NCBI RefSeq assembly: GCF_010093595.1
Contig: NW_022985444.1
Span: 177,791-241,790, forward strand
DNA: 64,000 nucleotides
Direction of reading: 5' to 3'
DNA from: Mytilinidion resinicola
Taxonomy: Eukaryota; Ascomycota; Dothideomycetes; Mytilinidiales; Mytilinidiaceae
Numbering within the stretch: the first letter of the stretch is position 1; each line of letters opens with the position of its first letter. This document shows positions 1 through 12,222 of this stretch, piece after piece. Both the position numbers and the translations under genes were made by a program. Below the pieces are notes generated by a model that ran no database searches, had not been told where the DNA came from, and worked only from the letters and a program-made list of their open reading frames with translations.

Positions 1-978
1 ATAGCGCGTGGCCCTAACAGAATCGGGAATCAGGTGGCAGGCGCGTGGCGCACGCGTGCGCACGTATGCGGGAACAAGGTGTCAGGGGATTGATGCTTAG
101 AGGGAGGCCATGATCAATACCGTGACAATATGTATGCCAGCCTATTTATTGCATTTGCTACAGCCGCTTAATATAGGCTGTTTCTCGACACTAAAGCAGG
201 CCTATAGACGCAGCGTTGAACAGCTTATAGGCTGCGGTGTCAACTATATCAATAAACACAAATTCCTGCTGCTATATAGGCAGGCCAGGTAAACAGCGCT
301 ACATCAAGATAATATACAGGCAGGCTTTGCAGCCACTGGCCTTGTTCTATATAGCCCTAAGCGCGTGCTATTGCAGCTGCATGCCAAATTTCAGACACCA
401 TCACCCCAACGCCGTCCACCGTCCTCAAATATATCTTTAGCAGCTGAAACACCTTACAATATTGCTAAGCTACAGAAGCAGACAGCCTTAATAAAGCGCT
501 ATTTCCACCGGCATATGCATAGCCTATTAAGTAAAGCAGAACAAGCCCTTAGCAGGATTGTTAAGGGGTGTGAAATGGCAATGTCAAACGCTGTGCTGCT
601 TGCAAGCGAACTTGAGACGGCACGCATAGAAAATAAGCGCCAGAAACAAAAGAGGGCAAGGAAGCGCAAGTATGTAGCTAAAGGAGGGGTTCTATTAGGA
701 ACAGAAGTGGCCTCTCGTGCACAAGCTGCCCAAATAGAGGCAGAGGAGGCGCCAGCAGCGGCAGCGGCCGAGCGACCGCAGCGTGCAAAACCTAGGTGCA
801 GCATGTGCGAATCAACTGAACACAACGCACGTACGTGCCCTAGACGGCAGGCAACTAGCTAGTAGATAGCTACACTAAATACAATCGTTCGTGGTTGAGC
901 AATTCGCAATATTCGGCGTGGCGGCTTGGTGGGGTGGGCAGGATGCCCGCACGGGCAGCTTGCCCGCAGAACACGTTA
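1..978 (+). mobile_element. 3' part of a pogo/Fot-type DNA transposon (relic)
   Basis: The window opens inside, or just beyond the broken edge of, a Tc1/mariner-pogo class element. The transposase C-terminal region lies at 110-862. It is followed at about 930-970 by a short GC-rich block with two adjacent inverted repeats (GGGCAGGATGCCC and GGGCAGCTTGCCC). The block ends in ACACGT just before TA at 977-978, which would fit the end of an element that targets TA. The left end is outside the window or lost: bases 1-109 do not read as transposase. The end position is inferred from the hairpin block and the TA, not from a second copy. Confidence 0.5.
110..862 (+). pseudogene. pogo-like transposase, C-terminal remnant
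   Basis: One frame carries recognisable fungal pogo/Fot transposase sequence. It contains the end of the DDE domain (ICMPAYLLHLLQPLN, the usual CMPAHSSHLLQPLDV motif, at 128-172), then the region matching 'NIRAGFRATGLVPY', then a helical, strongly basic tail (KRQKQKRARKRKY near 640-675). It closes with a CxxC..H..C-like knuckle (CSMCESTEHNARTCP, about 799-843). A TAA at 290-292 interrupts the otherwise continuous frame, and the N-terminal HTH and first catalytic aspartates are absent. It is therefore a dead fragment, read on the + strand up to TAG at 860-862. The family assignment rests on remembered motifs. Confidence 0.7.
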
Positions 979-3900
979 TACCTAGGTTTTACTATAGCAA
1001 CGACAACATACCGGAGAGCAATATATTAACCGCGGCGAACAGTGGTCATCCCCTCGGAGGAGATAAGATCGGCGCCCTCGATCTGTGGGAGCTTCTAGCG
1101 GACGACTTACACTTCAAGATGGATTACGAGAAGCTCTGTCGAAGCATCCGAAATCGGTGTTGTGAGCGGACTCGATGAAGACGACGCAACATCAAGACTT
1201 CGCAACACCAAGACTTCACAACATTTCAGACGAGATCATAGTAAAGCAACGATTCATCTTCCAGCGACAATTGGCCGAACGTCGAATCTTCCAACGACGA
1301 ATCTTCTAACCACGAATCCTCCCATCCCTACCCTAACCAGCTCCGTTGAAATCTCAGCGGCTTTCCTTGACCCTGTTGATGACACAGATGTTGGAAGTTA
1401 TGGACAGGTGAGGTGAGTGTAGAGGAATAGCGGCAACGGGATGTCTTTTGGGCTGAGAACAATTCTAAGAGGTAAGTTATGCCTATGGAGCGGATCTTTA
1501 TAACGAGTTCTAGAGCTTTATGGAATTGTGATTTCAGAGAGAGGCTGATTGGTGCTAATTGGCGGACTGTGGCTGATAAAGGTCCATACCTATGCGGCGA
1601 AAGGTTATGTTGTTAAGTAAAAGCGGCAGTAGAAGCAAGCCTGTGATACTACTATTATTACCGTTTTTCATTATGGTCCGTCCCAAGGAGAAAATAATAT
1701 ACATATTGTAAGGCTGTATCCCATATCATTTTAATCACGTTCCCGACAAACCCCGCACTTTCCCAAACAATTATTCCGCAGAACACAATCCACTTCCAAT
1801 CAAACCCAATCACTTCAAAGACTGTAAATCATTACCTACCACGCTTCGCCGCGTGTCGAGTCGAAATCGCGCTTAATCCGAGTTACATCGGCACGTCTTC
1901 TCCCCAATGCTCCAAGCTCCTCTGCCCTCTCCCCATCCTACTTCCGCAAGTCTTCACCGCCTCACAGCCCCCCTCCGGATCAGCGTCCTTGGTGTAACGC
2001 ATAGCGGGAGTGGCGTTCGGAGTCCGTTGCGGGGGGCGTGTCGCACCGGCGGTGGATCGATAGCGCTGTGATCGCTCTCCCCGGTGCACATCGTATTTCC
2101 TATTCCCGATCCTGAACCCTGGATCTACGAATCGGGAATGGGAATGCCATGGAAGTGTGGTTTCGCGGAGAATTTTATTGATTGAGCGGTGAGAGATTGA
2201 CGAAGGGACGAGGATTATACGTCAGGCGAGCTATGCATGATAATTTCCAGCTCTATGAGTTCCATAGTAATAGCGAATTTCCCAAGCATCTAGAATACCC
2301 GAGCGGAAACGAAAGAACGAAGGGATTAGGACTATACTCCAGGCACCACAACCATTGCAGGATCTCGACAATGGCGTCATCGATAGCAGCAATTCCTATG
2401 ATTCGCACCCACTCCCATTCCCCCAAGCCTAAACATAGCCATCCCAATCTGCTATATAAAATCAACACTCCAATCCTACTCATCTACGCTCCGCTGGTCT
2501 CGAACTCCAGCACGCATATCGATCGCCACCCCGAGCCCCACAGGCTGTTTTGCAGCGCGATGGGATGGGATGGGATGTTTCTATGTATTTAGCCATGCGA
2601 GGCCTCTTACCGCAGCATTGGAAATTTGTAGGAACTAGACTAGGAGCGAGGCGGGGCAGGGAGCATGGCAACGTGGAAAATCTGCAGATTGAAACGAATT
2701 GAAACGAAACAGCTCGGCGCAGCGTGAGGGGGATGAGGTGGCATGCGGCAGCACTGCGGCGAACGGCGCAGCGCGGTGTCGTGAACGCGCGGTGAGGCGC
2801 GAATGATGGAGGGTAGAGGCTGTGGCCGGCCAATATCTATGCATCGGGGAGATAGAACGACCGGCGCGGATTGCGGTGAGCGAGAGGGGAGAGCCATTTT
2901 TCCAGGGAGTGAGGTTGTGTTACTAGACCCCAAACCTACTCACTCATGTGAAGGTATAGGGACTCGGTGCCATTAATCCGCCACGCAACCGAGGTCGTGA
3001 AGACCATCAACAGTCAACAAAGGCATCAACACGACGCGGCCGCGAATGATTGCGCCATGGGCAGTAAATTAGCTAGGCATGAACTTCAGACTCCACGCGT
3101 CGGACACGCAAGACTCATCGGGCGGGAGGCTGCGACAACCCCGGACGCCGCCGTGTTTCAACGGGCGGAGAATCCGCCGCAGGGCCCAATGGTTGCGCGC
3201 GTGGGCAATCTCGTGGAAACGCGGCTGCGGCGGCGAAGGCTATCGTCAGGAAGAAGGGAAATATGGCACGTCGCAAGGAGGAGAGCGGCTTGAGGGTGTG
3301 ACTCGAGGCGGTCGCGGGGGAAACACTATATGAAGAAGGGGAGTCGAGGGACTGGACGGGCGGGTGTGGCCCGTGAGCACTGGAAAACGAGGTGGCAATC
3401 TCTGCCACGCGGAGGGTGCTCAAGATGTCGTATAAGAGATGCGATATACGGGGCCCGCGCATGGTGTTGAGTATTGGGCCAAGACGCGCGGGTAAAGGAA
3501 GGTGTTTGTGAGATAAGCGCTGGTCAGGGCCGAAGAACAGAGCAGCGGCCCGGCAGCCAACCAGCGAGGCAGCGTGTTGGTGACAAGAAAGGAGGGTGCG
3601 TTTGCAGCTGGCGCGGCTGGAGCTGGAGGAGGAGAGCCAGTCAGAGGATGCCAGGGAGATGCCAGGGAGATGCCAGTGCAGGACGGTCAGGATTCACGAT
3701 GTCAGGAAGGCGGGCATGCTGGAGCTGGTCATGCTCTTCCAGCGCAGCCCTGCGGATACAAGCACCCTTGTCGCTGTATCGAGCGCGAACGACACTGGCC
3801 ATCTCGCTATCATGGACACGCGCACCCCGCTGGGCGTGAAACGGCGGAGCGCTGCAAACTGGGCGTCGGTGCCCGTGTCGTCGCCGCGCTGGGCAGGCGC

Positions 3901-4779
3901 AGGGCAATCTGCTCGGGCTCGTCGCGGTCATCAAACGCCTTCTGCGTGAAGGGCATCGGGCGCTGCTAGGCCGGCATAGTGAAACGCAGCGGGCGGCGCG
4001 GATTGGCCAGCTGCAGGCTGCAGGCGAAAGCATTTATTGGAACAGCCCGCGGTGCGACTGGCTGGCGACACTCAACCACGGCAGCACGGCAGCCGGCGAG
4101 CCAGCGCTTGCGAACATGGCCCAGCGCGGCCAAGGAGGGCGAGCAGACGTCAGCCCGAGAGGCCACGATAGCCCCGTGGCCCTATTCTCCTATTGCGCGC
4201 GCTTTCGGTGACTCCTCTGGCACCTGTTCGCGCCCCTCAGCACCACTCGGGCCCCCCAAGAGCCATCTCGCCGCTGCGACAGGCTGAAACCGCCGCCCGT
4301 GCCCGTCGCCGCCGCCATTGGCCCTTGTTGCGCCCCCGTCGGCGTCTCTAACAGCTCGGCAGAGCCCCGTTTTCCTGCTGAGTCTGCTCGAGACGGGCAG
4401 GCCAGCGCGCCCATACCGCCCATACCGCCCACCCATACCGCCCACCCCCCGGCGTGCAGCGAATATCTGAACCCGACACCCTCACGACGCTGCCCTCCTC
4501 TGCATCCGCCGCTCCCCACGACCACGAGCAGCAGCCCGCGCCCGCCGACGCAGCTCGCACCGTTGCCGCACCGCCAGGCTGGTCTCTCCGCGCGCTCGGC
4601 CACCAGTTTGCTCTGTTGGCTCCGCCGCTCCGTCGCGTTTGGGATCGCTTTAAGAATATCTCTGCCCGCCATTCTCAGACACGCAAAGTGTTGCGCTGCC
4701 CGTGCCAGCACCGACAGGACGCCCTTCATCTTGCTCCAACGCTCCTCCAACGCCCCAGCTCCTCCAACGCGCCTCAAAC
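979..4779. other. gene-less stretch, GC-rich in its second half
   Basis: No open frame here shows a recognisable domain or a sensible gene structure. From about 2600 to 4780 the sequence becomes GC-rich and carries short imperfect repeats: a 12-bp unit containing GATGCCAGGGA three times at 3648-3680, and a CATACCGCCCA-type unit around 4410-4450. This block lies directly upstream of the gene starting at 4780 and probably holds its promoter and a long leader. Overlapping open frames on both strands here look like GC-driven shadows. Confidence 0.6.
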
Positions 4780-6250
4780 ATGACCACCGTCGCTGCCCCC
4801 CCGCTCACCGCGCCGCTCGCGCCGCCGCAGATGGACCAGATGGCCAGCCAGCGCACATATGCTGCCATTGCGCCCTTGGCCACCTCGACGCCCAGCAAGT
4901 CGAGAACACAGGCCGACAATGTTTCTCCCACCTCCAGCAACGGCTCATCGCACCCGCGAGGAGACGGGAAACGCTCGCCTAACTCGTATGTCCATTGCCA
5001 TTCACTCTCGTTCTTCTTACCCCCCTCGCAACTCCCACCCTCACCTCTCCACCACTGCCAACATGGCTGCTCACAGATCCAACTGCAGATCAAGAGGGCC
5101 GCATGCACCCAAGATCTTCGTGAAGAAAGAGCCCCCCTCCTCCCCCGAACTCCCCATTTCCCGCCACCGACCGCCGCGCTTAACTCTCTCCGGTAATACC
5201 ACTCTCAACACCTCCGGCGCCCTCACCGCACGCCCATCCGCACCCCTCACCTCCAAGGACAGCGCCGGCCTCGGAATGCACGAAGTCGGCCTGGCCTGTC
5301 TCTCCCCCGGGTTCCATACCCAGGACCCCACCATGCGGGAGCAGCTGCAGCGGAGCATTGAGATGCGGGATCGCCAACGACAGATAATCGAGCAACGACA
5401 GAAGGGCCAAGGGAAGGGTGGCAACGACAGCGAAGGCCTTCGACAGGACGCCAACCCGTTCCGCAATGGCATGAAGACGCCCACATCCTGGCGGCGAAAG
5501 GGCCCTCCACCGGGCCTCTCCATCGCCCCACCGTCCCACAACCAGTTTGCCAACGAACGTGTCATCCAGTCTGCGCCCCTCAACCAATCCTTCACTGGTC
5601 TGCGCAACGGCCTGCACCCGCCTTCACGGCAGGTTGCCAACCAACCCTCCAACCTCTCCCACACGTCACATATCCACCATGTTGCCGCCACACAGACGAA
5701 CAATCGCCTACCACCCATTTCCTCTGTCTTTCCCGGCGAGCCCCTCGGCGAGCCCCGCAACATCTATAACCACAGTCCCGGCCACTCCTCGCACTCGAAT
5801 ATCCAGCCGCCGCTACCATCACCCGGCTTCCCGCACCAGAACAGCCCAGCTCCCACTTCTGGCCGACCCCGCGAGTACAAGTCGGCCGAAGAAGCAGTCC
5901 AGTCCATGTCTGGTGGCCGCGAAGACCTTCTTCCGCGGATCGTTCACTATGGCGGCCATCAACCACCCACGCCGCCTTCCCCAATGCCGCCAAAGTCGGC
6001 TCACCCAAGCATGCAGCACAGCATGCAGCACGGCCTCGGCATGTCCGGCATGGATCTACACCGCAGCGGTAGCGGGAGGAGAAGAGGGCGTGACGAGTAC
6101 GAACGAGACATGGGAACACCACCCCTCGGTCGTCAAGAGGCAAAGAGGGGTCCGTTTGGCGAACCACGGGACACACCCGAGGAGAACAGGAGAAAGAAGG
6201 AGGAATTCATCAGCCTATGCGCGAGAGCTTGGGACCTTTTCCACTCATGA
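4780..6250 (+). CDS. Pro/Ser-rich protein of unknown function, 2 exons
   Basis: Two exons, 4780-4985 and 5089-6250, are separated by a 103-nt intron (GTATGT..CTGCAG). An alternative acceptor 12 nt upstream at 5076 keeps the same frame. The joined protein is 455 aa. The start is the ATG opening MTTVAAPPLTAPLAPP; further upstream the frame degenerates. The sequence is rich in Pro, Ser, His and Asn, with a charged, Gln-rich patch around residues 145-180 (MREQLQRSIEMRDRQRQIIE) and a basic stretch near the C-terminus. It ends in EEFISLCARAWDLFHS, an ordered-looking tail that may be a short interaction helix. I do not recognise a domain. Composition and the long GC-rich upstream region would suit a nuclear regulatory protein, but that is speculation. 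Confidence 0.75.
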
Positions 6251-7793
6251 TAAAAGAGCAATAGCGCGGATTGAGCTTTGATACGTTGTTTGATTTTGCT
6301 GGGAGCTGGTTCTACCTCCATCTCATTGGTATCCACGCGCGTTTTTGGAGTTATGATTATTACCCCGTCACGTTTTTCTCTTCAATCTATCTCTCAAGTT
6401 CCCCATAACTGAAAGATCATCTACGCTTTCTATACTTCTTAACTCGCTTGAGTCTTGGCATGCCTTTTTCTTGCGATTTCACTCCTCCACTTCAGTCCGT
6501 CGATTGGCTTGGGATTTCCTTGCCTTCTTCTACTATGGTTTCGCTTTATTGTCTAAAAGCGGCGCACGTAATAGGGCTGTTGATGCCCGAATCGGAATTT
6601 GGGTCGGATCATCGTAACTGTCTCGGGACTTTCCTTGGGTTGTGAAATGAGCCATGGTGGTGATGGAACGGGCACGGATGGGTGAAGATGGATGGATGGA
6701 TGCACGGAATGATTGGGATCGATTTGGATGAACCTTCTACCTACCATTCTTCGGAGGAGCGTGTATATTATCGTGGGTGTGAGAGGGGGTTTGGCGATTA
6801 GAACGGTGTGGCTGGAGGGTGGACACAGGAATCGAGGTGCTCTATTGTTCTGACTCACTGCCTTGCATTGCTTCCTTTAATATGTGAGGTCGATGCACTT
6901 CTTACCCACACGACGAGTCATCAACAGCCCACGCCAAACGCCAAGCCCCTCGCATTTCTGTCCCGACGTGAAATGAATAGGTCACGCGTTGGAAGGACGG
7001 TACCTACTTAGTCAGAGATGAATAGCGTTAGGGCTAGGGATGGCTACTAAATATACTAGAGGGGAGTCGGAGACTCATATACATAGTAAAAACTATACAT
7101 AGTAAAAACTATAATACTATCAACAGACGTTGAGATAGAGTTAGCACAACCCTAAGATCGCCACCCCATCTGTTTAAGATCTCGATAGTCTACTATATAT
7201 GTTCCTTGATCGCAGTACTGCGTGGCAATAACTCGTCCAGGAGCCAGGAAGATGTGGTCGAGCGGCAGCCGGGAGAACAGCATCGGCTCGACCTGCTCGC
7301 CTGAAACGCCGGCTCAACCTGCGTCTTGGCCGTCTCGTGTCCAAGTTTCCAACCTTTCTGCGCCACGCTACCGACACACCAACCACCAACCACTCCTCTT
7401 ACACATGCTCTCCTCGGCTCCAGCCACGCTTGGTTGCGCGCGCAGGGATTCCTGGTGCTGCATTGAGATGTCCGCCACACCGCAGGGGGTCGGGGCGGGA
7501 TGAATGCATCGTGACGTCGCCAGCGCGGAACGAGTGGCAGCTGTGGCAGCATGGGTTGCACAGCCATTTCGTCATGCTGGCCAGCTTTTGGGACGGAGAG
7601 GCTGGGGGATGGGTAATAAGAGGACGAGGCGGCCCTTCCATCTTCTTCTGATTCGATTACTTCTCTTTGCGCAAAAGTCACTTCAAAGAGCTATCTACTT
7701 TCCGATCTTCAACGTCTTTGCGCTCGGCATTTCGACATTGCCTCTTTTACATACCTCTTCTTTTTGACGCGACGCTTGCGAGTCCTATTGACA
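6251..7793. other. intergenic, no gene seen
   Basis: This holds the 3' region of the 4780-6250 gene and the promoter of the BTB gene. The only structure noted is a perfect 16-bp tandem duplication (ATACATAGTAAAAACT twice, about 7079-7110). The CT-rich stretch at 7625-7790 just before the next ATG is typical of a fungal 5' leader. Confidence 0.6.
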
Positions 7794-8761
7794 ATGGGCG
7801 AAGGAAAGGATAAGCCGCTCAATGAGTATGTGACCTCCCTTTTGCCGCGGTGCTGCTGGAGTTGGGAGAATTCTGCCTCCTGGTCTATCAATCGCAACCA
7901 CCTCCTTCATCTCCCCAGTCATCCCATTCCAGCCGGCACTCTACATCACACCACCTCATAACACCCCTCTCCCAACCGCCAACTAACATCCCCAGGCTCC
8001 TGACCCCCTCCCTCGTAACCATCAAAGTGGGCCCCAGCGGGACCCCCTACGCCCTGCACGAAGCCCTCCTGACCGCACGCTCGCAATTCTTCGCCAAAAC
8101 CTTCTCCTCCTCCTCCAACGACAAATCCTACGCCTTGCCCGACGAAGACCCGGAGCCCTTCCAGTCCTTCGTGCACTGGCTCTACTCGGCCCACACCCCG
8201 ACGCCCACCAAGGAAGCCGACCTGGACGTCCTCTACGACCTGTACCTGCTCGGCTCCAAGCTGCGCGCCCGCGCCCTGCAGACCCAGGTTATGGCGCAGA
8301 TCAAGCACTGGTACAAGGAGAGCGACACGTACCCCGGCTTGAGGCGGGTGCAGTACGTGTACGCGAACACCGAGGAGGGGAGCAAGATGCGGGAGGTGTT
8401 GGTGAGCAGCGTGGCGAGGGGGCTAGTGCTTAGGAGCGACGGGATCCCGCAGCACTGGGATAAGGCGCTGCGGAAGAACGGGATGTTGGCGGTGGATTTG
8501 GTGAGGGCGGTGCAGAGCTGGGGTCTGAGTCCGGAGAGGGTGCCGGATGCTAGGGCGGAGGAGCAGGGTGATGTCAAGGATGATGGCGAGGAGGAGGAGG
8601 ATGAGGATGAGGATGAGGAGAACACCGAGGTGGACGAGGAGGTTGATGGGGAACAGCCTGAGGGAGACGACGTCAAGAAGGAGCAAGATGTTGGATCCGA
8701 GGGCGTGAAGGAGAAATTGATGGGGGAGCTGCCGAATGGGTTGGTCAATGGGGTGCACTGA
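7794..8761 (+). CDS. BTB/POZ domain protein
   Basis: Exon 1 is 7794-7825 (MGEGKDKPLNE) and exon 2 is 7996-8761, joined across a 170-nt intron (GTATGT..CCCCAG); the product is 265 aa. The BTB fold spans about residues 12-100. It opens with LVTIKVGPSGTPYALHEALL, the usual 'V.V..G...F..H..LL' start, followed by SQFFAKTF, a PEPFQSFVHWLYS strand-helix unit and a YLLGSKLRARALQTQV helix. The C-terminal quarter is highly acidic (EEEEDEDEDEEN). Fungal proteins of this layout often lack a partner domain. They may act as Cullin-3 adaptors or dimerising scaffolds, but nothing here decides between these. The start was chosen because the ATG plus the small exon restores frame exactly at the BTB start. Confidence 0.85.
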
Positions 8762-11059
8762 AGTGTGCAGGTGGGAGAGGAGGTGGAGGAGGAGGAGAGC
8801 GACAAGAAAGTCGAGACAGCGAATGTGCCAGAGGAAATTTCCCCAACCGTTCAATTTGAAGACGTACCGGATATACAGCTCCACAGTCCGCCAAACATCA
8901 CCACGAACGAACAGCCTTCATTACGTCCTCTTCCACCAAGGGCAAGCAAACGGCCTAGGCATAGGTCCAGGGGAAGAAAGCCATCGATCCAGTGGAACCT
9001 ACATTTCTTCCCTTGACCATTTCTGCACTTTCTTCAGGCCGGCGTTCTGGTTCTAAAACACGGGGTGCGTACCGTAATGCTTGGATTTTCTCACCGGTTT
9101 TGGCTATTCTTGTTCACCTTGGCTCAAAATGACACTGTATTTGTACGGTATTTCTATGTAGTTACCTATTTAGGAGGCATTTAGGCTTAATTTGCTATCT
9201 ATTCATTATTCTGTTTTCTACAGCTTCAATCCAGCCTCTCTCGACTTTGACATCTTCTCCCTGAATATTCCCTACCTCAAGAAGTTCTGCGAGGCCGTAT
9301 GGTTCCTGCGTACGTCTAATTCAGCCCCTCTAGCCTTTGTCATCATCCTCACAAAACCTTCCATCCCAAGAGGTTCTACAAAGCTCTGTTACCCCCGCCA
9401 AACCAGTGGACGAGCACCTATGCTTCAAAGGTGCCAGCCCAAACATCAACCGAGATCTGTCTGTCCAATTCAGCCTCTGTCGGCTTTGAAATCCTCCTTT
9501 CAAATACCCTCCCCACTCTAGGGAGGCCTCTAAACCCCACTTTGCCCATGTAAAAACAGCACATCGTCACCCACAATCTGAGCTCTGCTAAGAAAACATC
9601 ATCTGAGTTCCTTAGGTCTGATTCGGCCTCTGCAGACTTCCGCATCCTCCATTTTCCTCCCCGGAAACTCTAAGAAGTGCTTCAGGGCGACATAATCGTT
9701 GTCAAAACGAAGAGCAAGTGCGTATAGCATCGGGTGTTAGATCTGGTTGACCGCTAGAGCAATTTACACCCTCTAGATCTTTACACTCGCCTCAAGAATT
9801 TTTCATACGTTAAAGGTCTTCACGCAGTGGCAAGCAAGTATGTATTAACACTTCTCAAGTTCACAGATTCCATGTCCCATCGTCCTCCGACGCTCTCGTG
9901 GTTTCTGCCGTGATCCGGACGGAGAGAACGGTGTCACGTGCCATATCGTTCGTTGGGCAGGGCAATCACCATTTGATATTCCTAAAAGGGCTGTGCTCTC
10001 CGCGCTCCATCCCCGCCTTCGAATCCGCGATCCATCATTACTCTCGTGCTGCAGGTGCTTGCTTCCACGCTTCAAGCCCGAACGCAGCTCGTTAGTCCTC
10101 CGCTCCCAATTATATCCCCTTGGACAATCACTGATCCTTCACCTCCCCGCCCACTCCGAATCGATCTCCAGCACTGCTATAAATATTTCCTCCCGCTGGC
10201 AGCTACACCTCTACCTCTACCTCTCCTTCCATCTCCTCTACCGCCGCCGACATGGAGCACTCCTAGCCCGCCTCCCTGGACACGGTCCGCGCGCCACGGC
10301 CGCCGCTATTGCAATCTACCACCGCCCAGTCAGCGGCATGCCCGCGTATGTCCTAGATCACTAATTGTGACACTGCAGCAGTTAGGGGTGGTTCCAAAAG
10401 AAAAGGTTTAGAAAAGTAGACTTTGAATATAAGAAATGGTGGTTCTTACTACCTATATGCTTGCTATAGTAGCAGCAGCTAAGAGTAGTAGTAGTAGATT
10501 GGTTGTTGTAGGATGATAGGATTGTGTGAACTGAAGGACCTGGAGTAGAAGTAGAGTAAGGGGTAAGGGGGGAAGGCTACTTATATAACTATAGTAGCCT
10601 TAGCTCTGTGCTCTAACCAGTCTGCGAACTATGCGGGGGGGGGGGGGGGAAGGCGCGTACCTGTTTTGCAAGCATTGCCGGACGGATGGCCCGGAAAGCG
10701 GAGTTTGAGGGGAGGGCGGTGTTAGCCTGGAATCGGTGTGCGAGGGGGCAGTAGGGGGGTTGGGTGGGTGCGAGGCTGGGGAAGGATGGGGAGGAGGCTG
10801 GTGGGGGGGGAGGGAGGGTTGCAGGATGTGCCGAGGGTGGATTTTAAGGGGCTGGATGAAGGGGAGAGCGAGAGTGAGTGGATGAGTGAGTGGGAAAGCG
10901 GCGGGCGGCGGGACGTGAGGTCTTGTAGTAGTAGCCGAGGGGATGAGAAAAGCCCTTTGAATGAAAGCTGCACCTGCAGCGATTTGCATGGCGTCTTTAA
11001 TCGTGATGAAGGAAGAATGCAATAGTATACTCGCTTGCCACTGTTCGAGGTCCTTCGAC
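8762..11059. other. intergenic with decayed sequence
   Basis: No supported gene. A degenerate coding-like repeat lies at 9223-9690 (separate entry). A CT-rich tract with CTACCTCTACC runs at 10205-10240, and a run of G residues starts near 10636. The G-rich block at about 10690-10960 generates open frames on the opposite strand that I regard as compositional. Confidence 0.55.
9223..9690 (+). repeat. degenerate coding-like repeat, about 4 copies
   Basis: Four related blocks begin near 9223, 9313, 9463 and 9614. Each starts with a version of TCNAATTCAGCCTCT, continues with a TTTGANATCNTCC-like stretch, and the clearer ones end in AAGNNGTTCTNC-like sequence. Translated, they approximate 'SNSAS..F.IL......KKF..A' but in shifting frames. 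Spacing is about 90, 150 and 151 bp. This looks like the debris of a tandemly repeated coding exon or a diverged minisatellite. Similarity was judged by eye. Confidence 0.45.
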
Positions 11060-11380
11060 TTATGATGGATCTTGAAGGCGGATGTAAAGCGAGACGCGGT
11101 CGATATTAGGCTTCCTCTTGACTGGCTAGCGCTATAGCGACGGGGCTAATCCTGACAGTGATGTATGGCTTCCAAAAGTAGCACTTACGCAGTGGTGGTC
11201 CATGGGTCTAGGTTTTCAAAGCGTTGGACACGATGTAAAGGGAAGCGCAGTGTGTATAAGGCTACCAGGCTACCTCTTGACTTTCGGCTACTCACCAGCC
11301 AAGGCACCCCTAACAGCAGTGTATAGCTTCCAAAGTAACACTTTCGCAGTGACAAATCCACGAGTCTAGGTGTTTAAAAG
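11060..11380 (-). repeat. two units of the 151-bp repeat family, reverse orientation
   Basis: Read on the minus strand, this segment contains two consecutive units of the repeat that forms the tandem array at 18890-19812. The shared landmarks are 'CCTAGAC' followed by a GTGGAT-like word, 'CACTGCG', 'TTGGAAGC', 'CTGTTAGGGGTGCC', a TTGGCT..AGCCGA hairpin and 'GTCAAGAGGTAGCCTGG'. The same landmark in the two units is 157 bp apart. The second unit is more diverged. Confidence 0.75.
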
Positions 11381-11766
11381 ATTACATTATCTGGTACTTC
11401 TCCACAGCAGAACAAGCAAAGTAGTCCAGGTTTAGGGAAAAGTTCTATAAGTAGTCATTACCATCCTAGGTACATACTGAAGGCGGATTTACATTCGTAG
11501 AATCTATGATAGTAATGAACTGCGGCAAGCTGACCGAATCTAAAATTCTCCCATTGTTTCCAGTTGAATTTTGAAGGAATATTAGCGCGAGGCCAGCTAG
11601 GCGTGAGGAGACAACTAGACCATCCGCAAAAATACCCTGTCTTGCTTTTGAAAGTCTAATGACAGCATTTTTGGCTCCTTCGCAAGCACCATCTACACAG
11701 CGATCGTCAGCATTCATTTTCGACTTTTCATATCACTTTTATGGAACATACCGCAGTCCAACTGGT

Positions 11767-12222
11767 CTATCGCAAGACCAAGATGAAAATCAAGGAGCCG
11801 ATGGTGTAAGTAACGCTGAAAACAACGCTGCAAATTCCTAAGACCTCCAAAAACGTGGTTCGCTTGGTCGTAGTCGAGTCGGTAGCGGTCGAGGCGGTAT
11901 CGTCGATCGGCGGCATAAGGACTTGCGTATAATAATGATGGAAATTTTCCAGTAGCTCCTTCGTGCCTTAACAATCTATCTCACCAAAACGGCGATAACG
12001 GCTGAGGGCAACTTCGAGGATGCCGTCCAGCTTCTCTAAGTACGCTTTCGCTGAGCGGGCTGTGGCGGCACTCTTTTCCCTTTTGAGTTGTGCCACTTGC
12101 TGGAGGAGGTCGTCTATTTGGGTAGCCTGGTCCTTCGTTCGCTTGTTCCTTTCGTCGATGCGTGCGGACCTGGCTGGGAGATTATCCAGCATGTGGGCTC
12201 TTGTGGTGGGATCATTTGCCAT
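11767..12222 (-). CDS. small coiled-coil protein with C-terminal membrane segment (candidate)
   Basis: Exon 1 is 12222-11985 and exon 2 is 11921-11767 on the minus strand. A 63-nt intron (GTGAGA..GCAAG) joins them in frame, giving 130 aa. Exon 1 encodes a charged, heptad-like helix (QIDDLLQQVAQLKREKSAA, about residues 35-53). Exon 2 encodes a Ser/Thr-rich linker and then one hydrophobic segment (VLGICSVVFSVTYTIGSLIF, about residues 104-123) ending six residues before the stop. That layout resembles a tail-anchored protein. An in-frame ATG 24 codons upstream (12294) is an alternative start. I do not recognise the family. The model rests on the splice consensus and on the hydrophobic segment appearing exactly in the joined frame. 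Confidence 0.5.

Noticed and set aside
891..1178. 95-codon plus-strand frame
   Set aside because: Its first third lies in the terminal hairpin block of the pogo element; the rest has no recognisable content.
4190..5763. Long open frames on minus (4190-4777 and 5071-5763)
   Set aside because: GC-rich antisense shadows; the plus-strand exon structure with a clean intron explains the locus.
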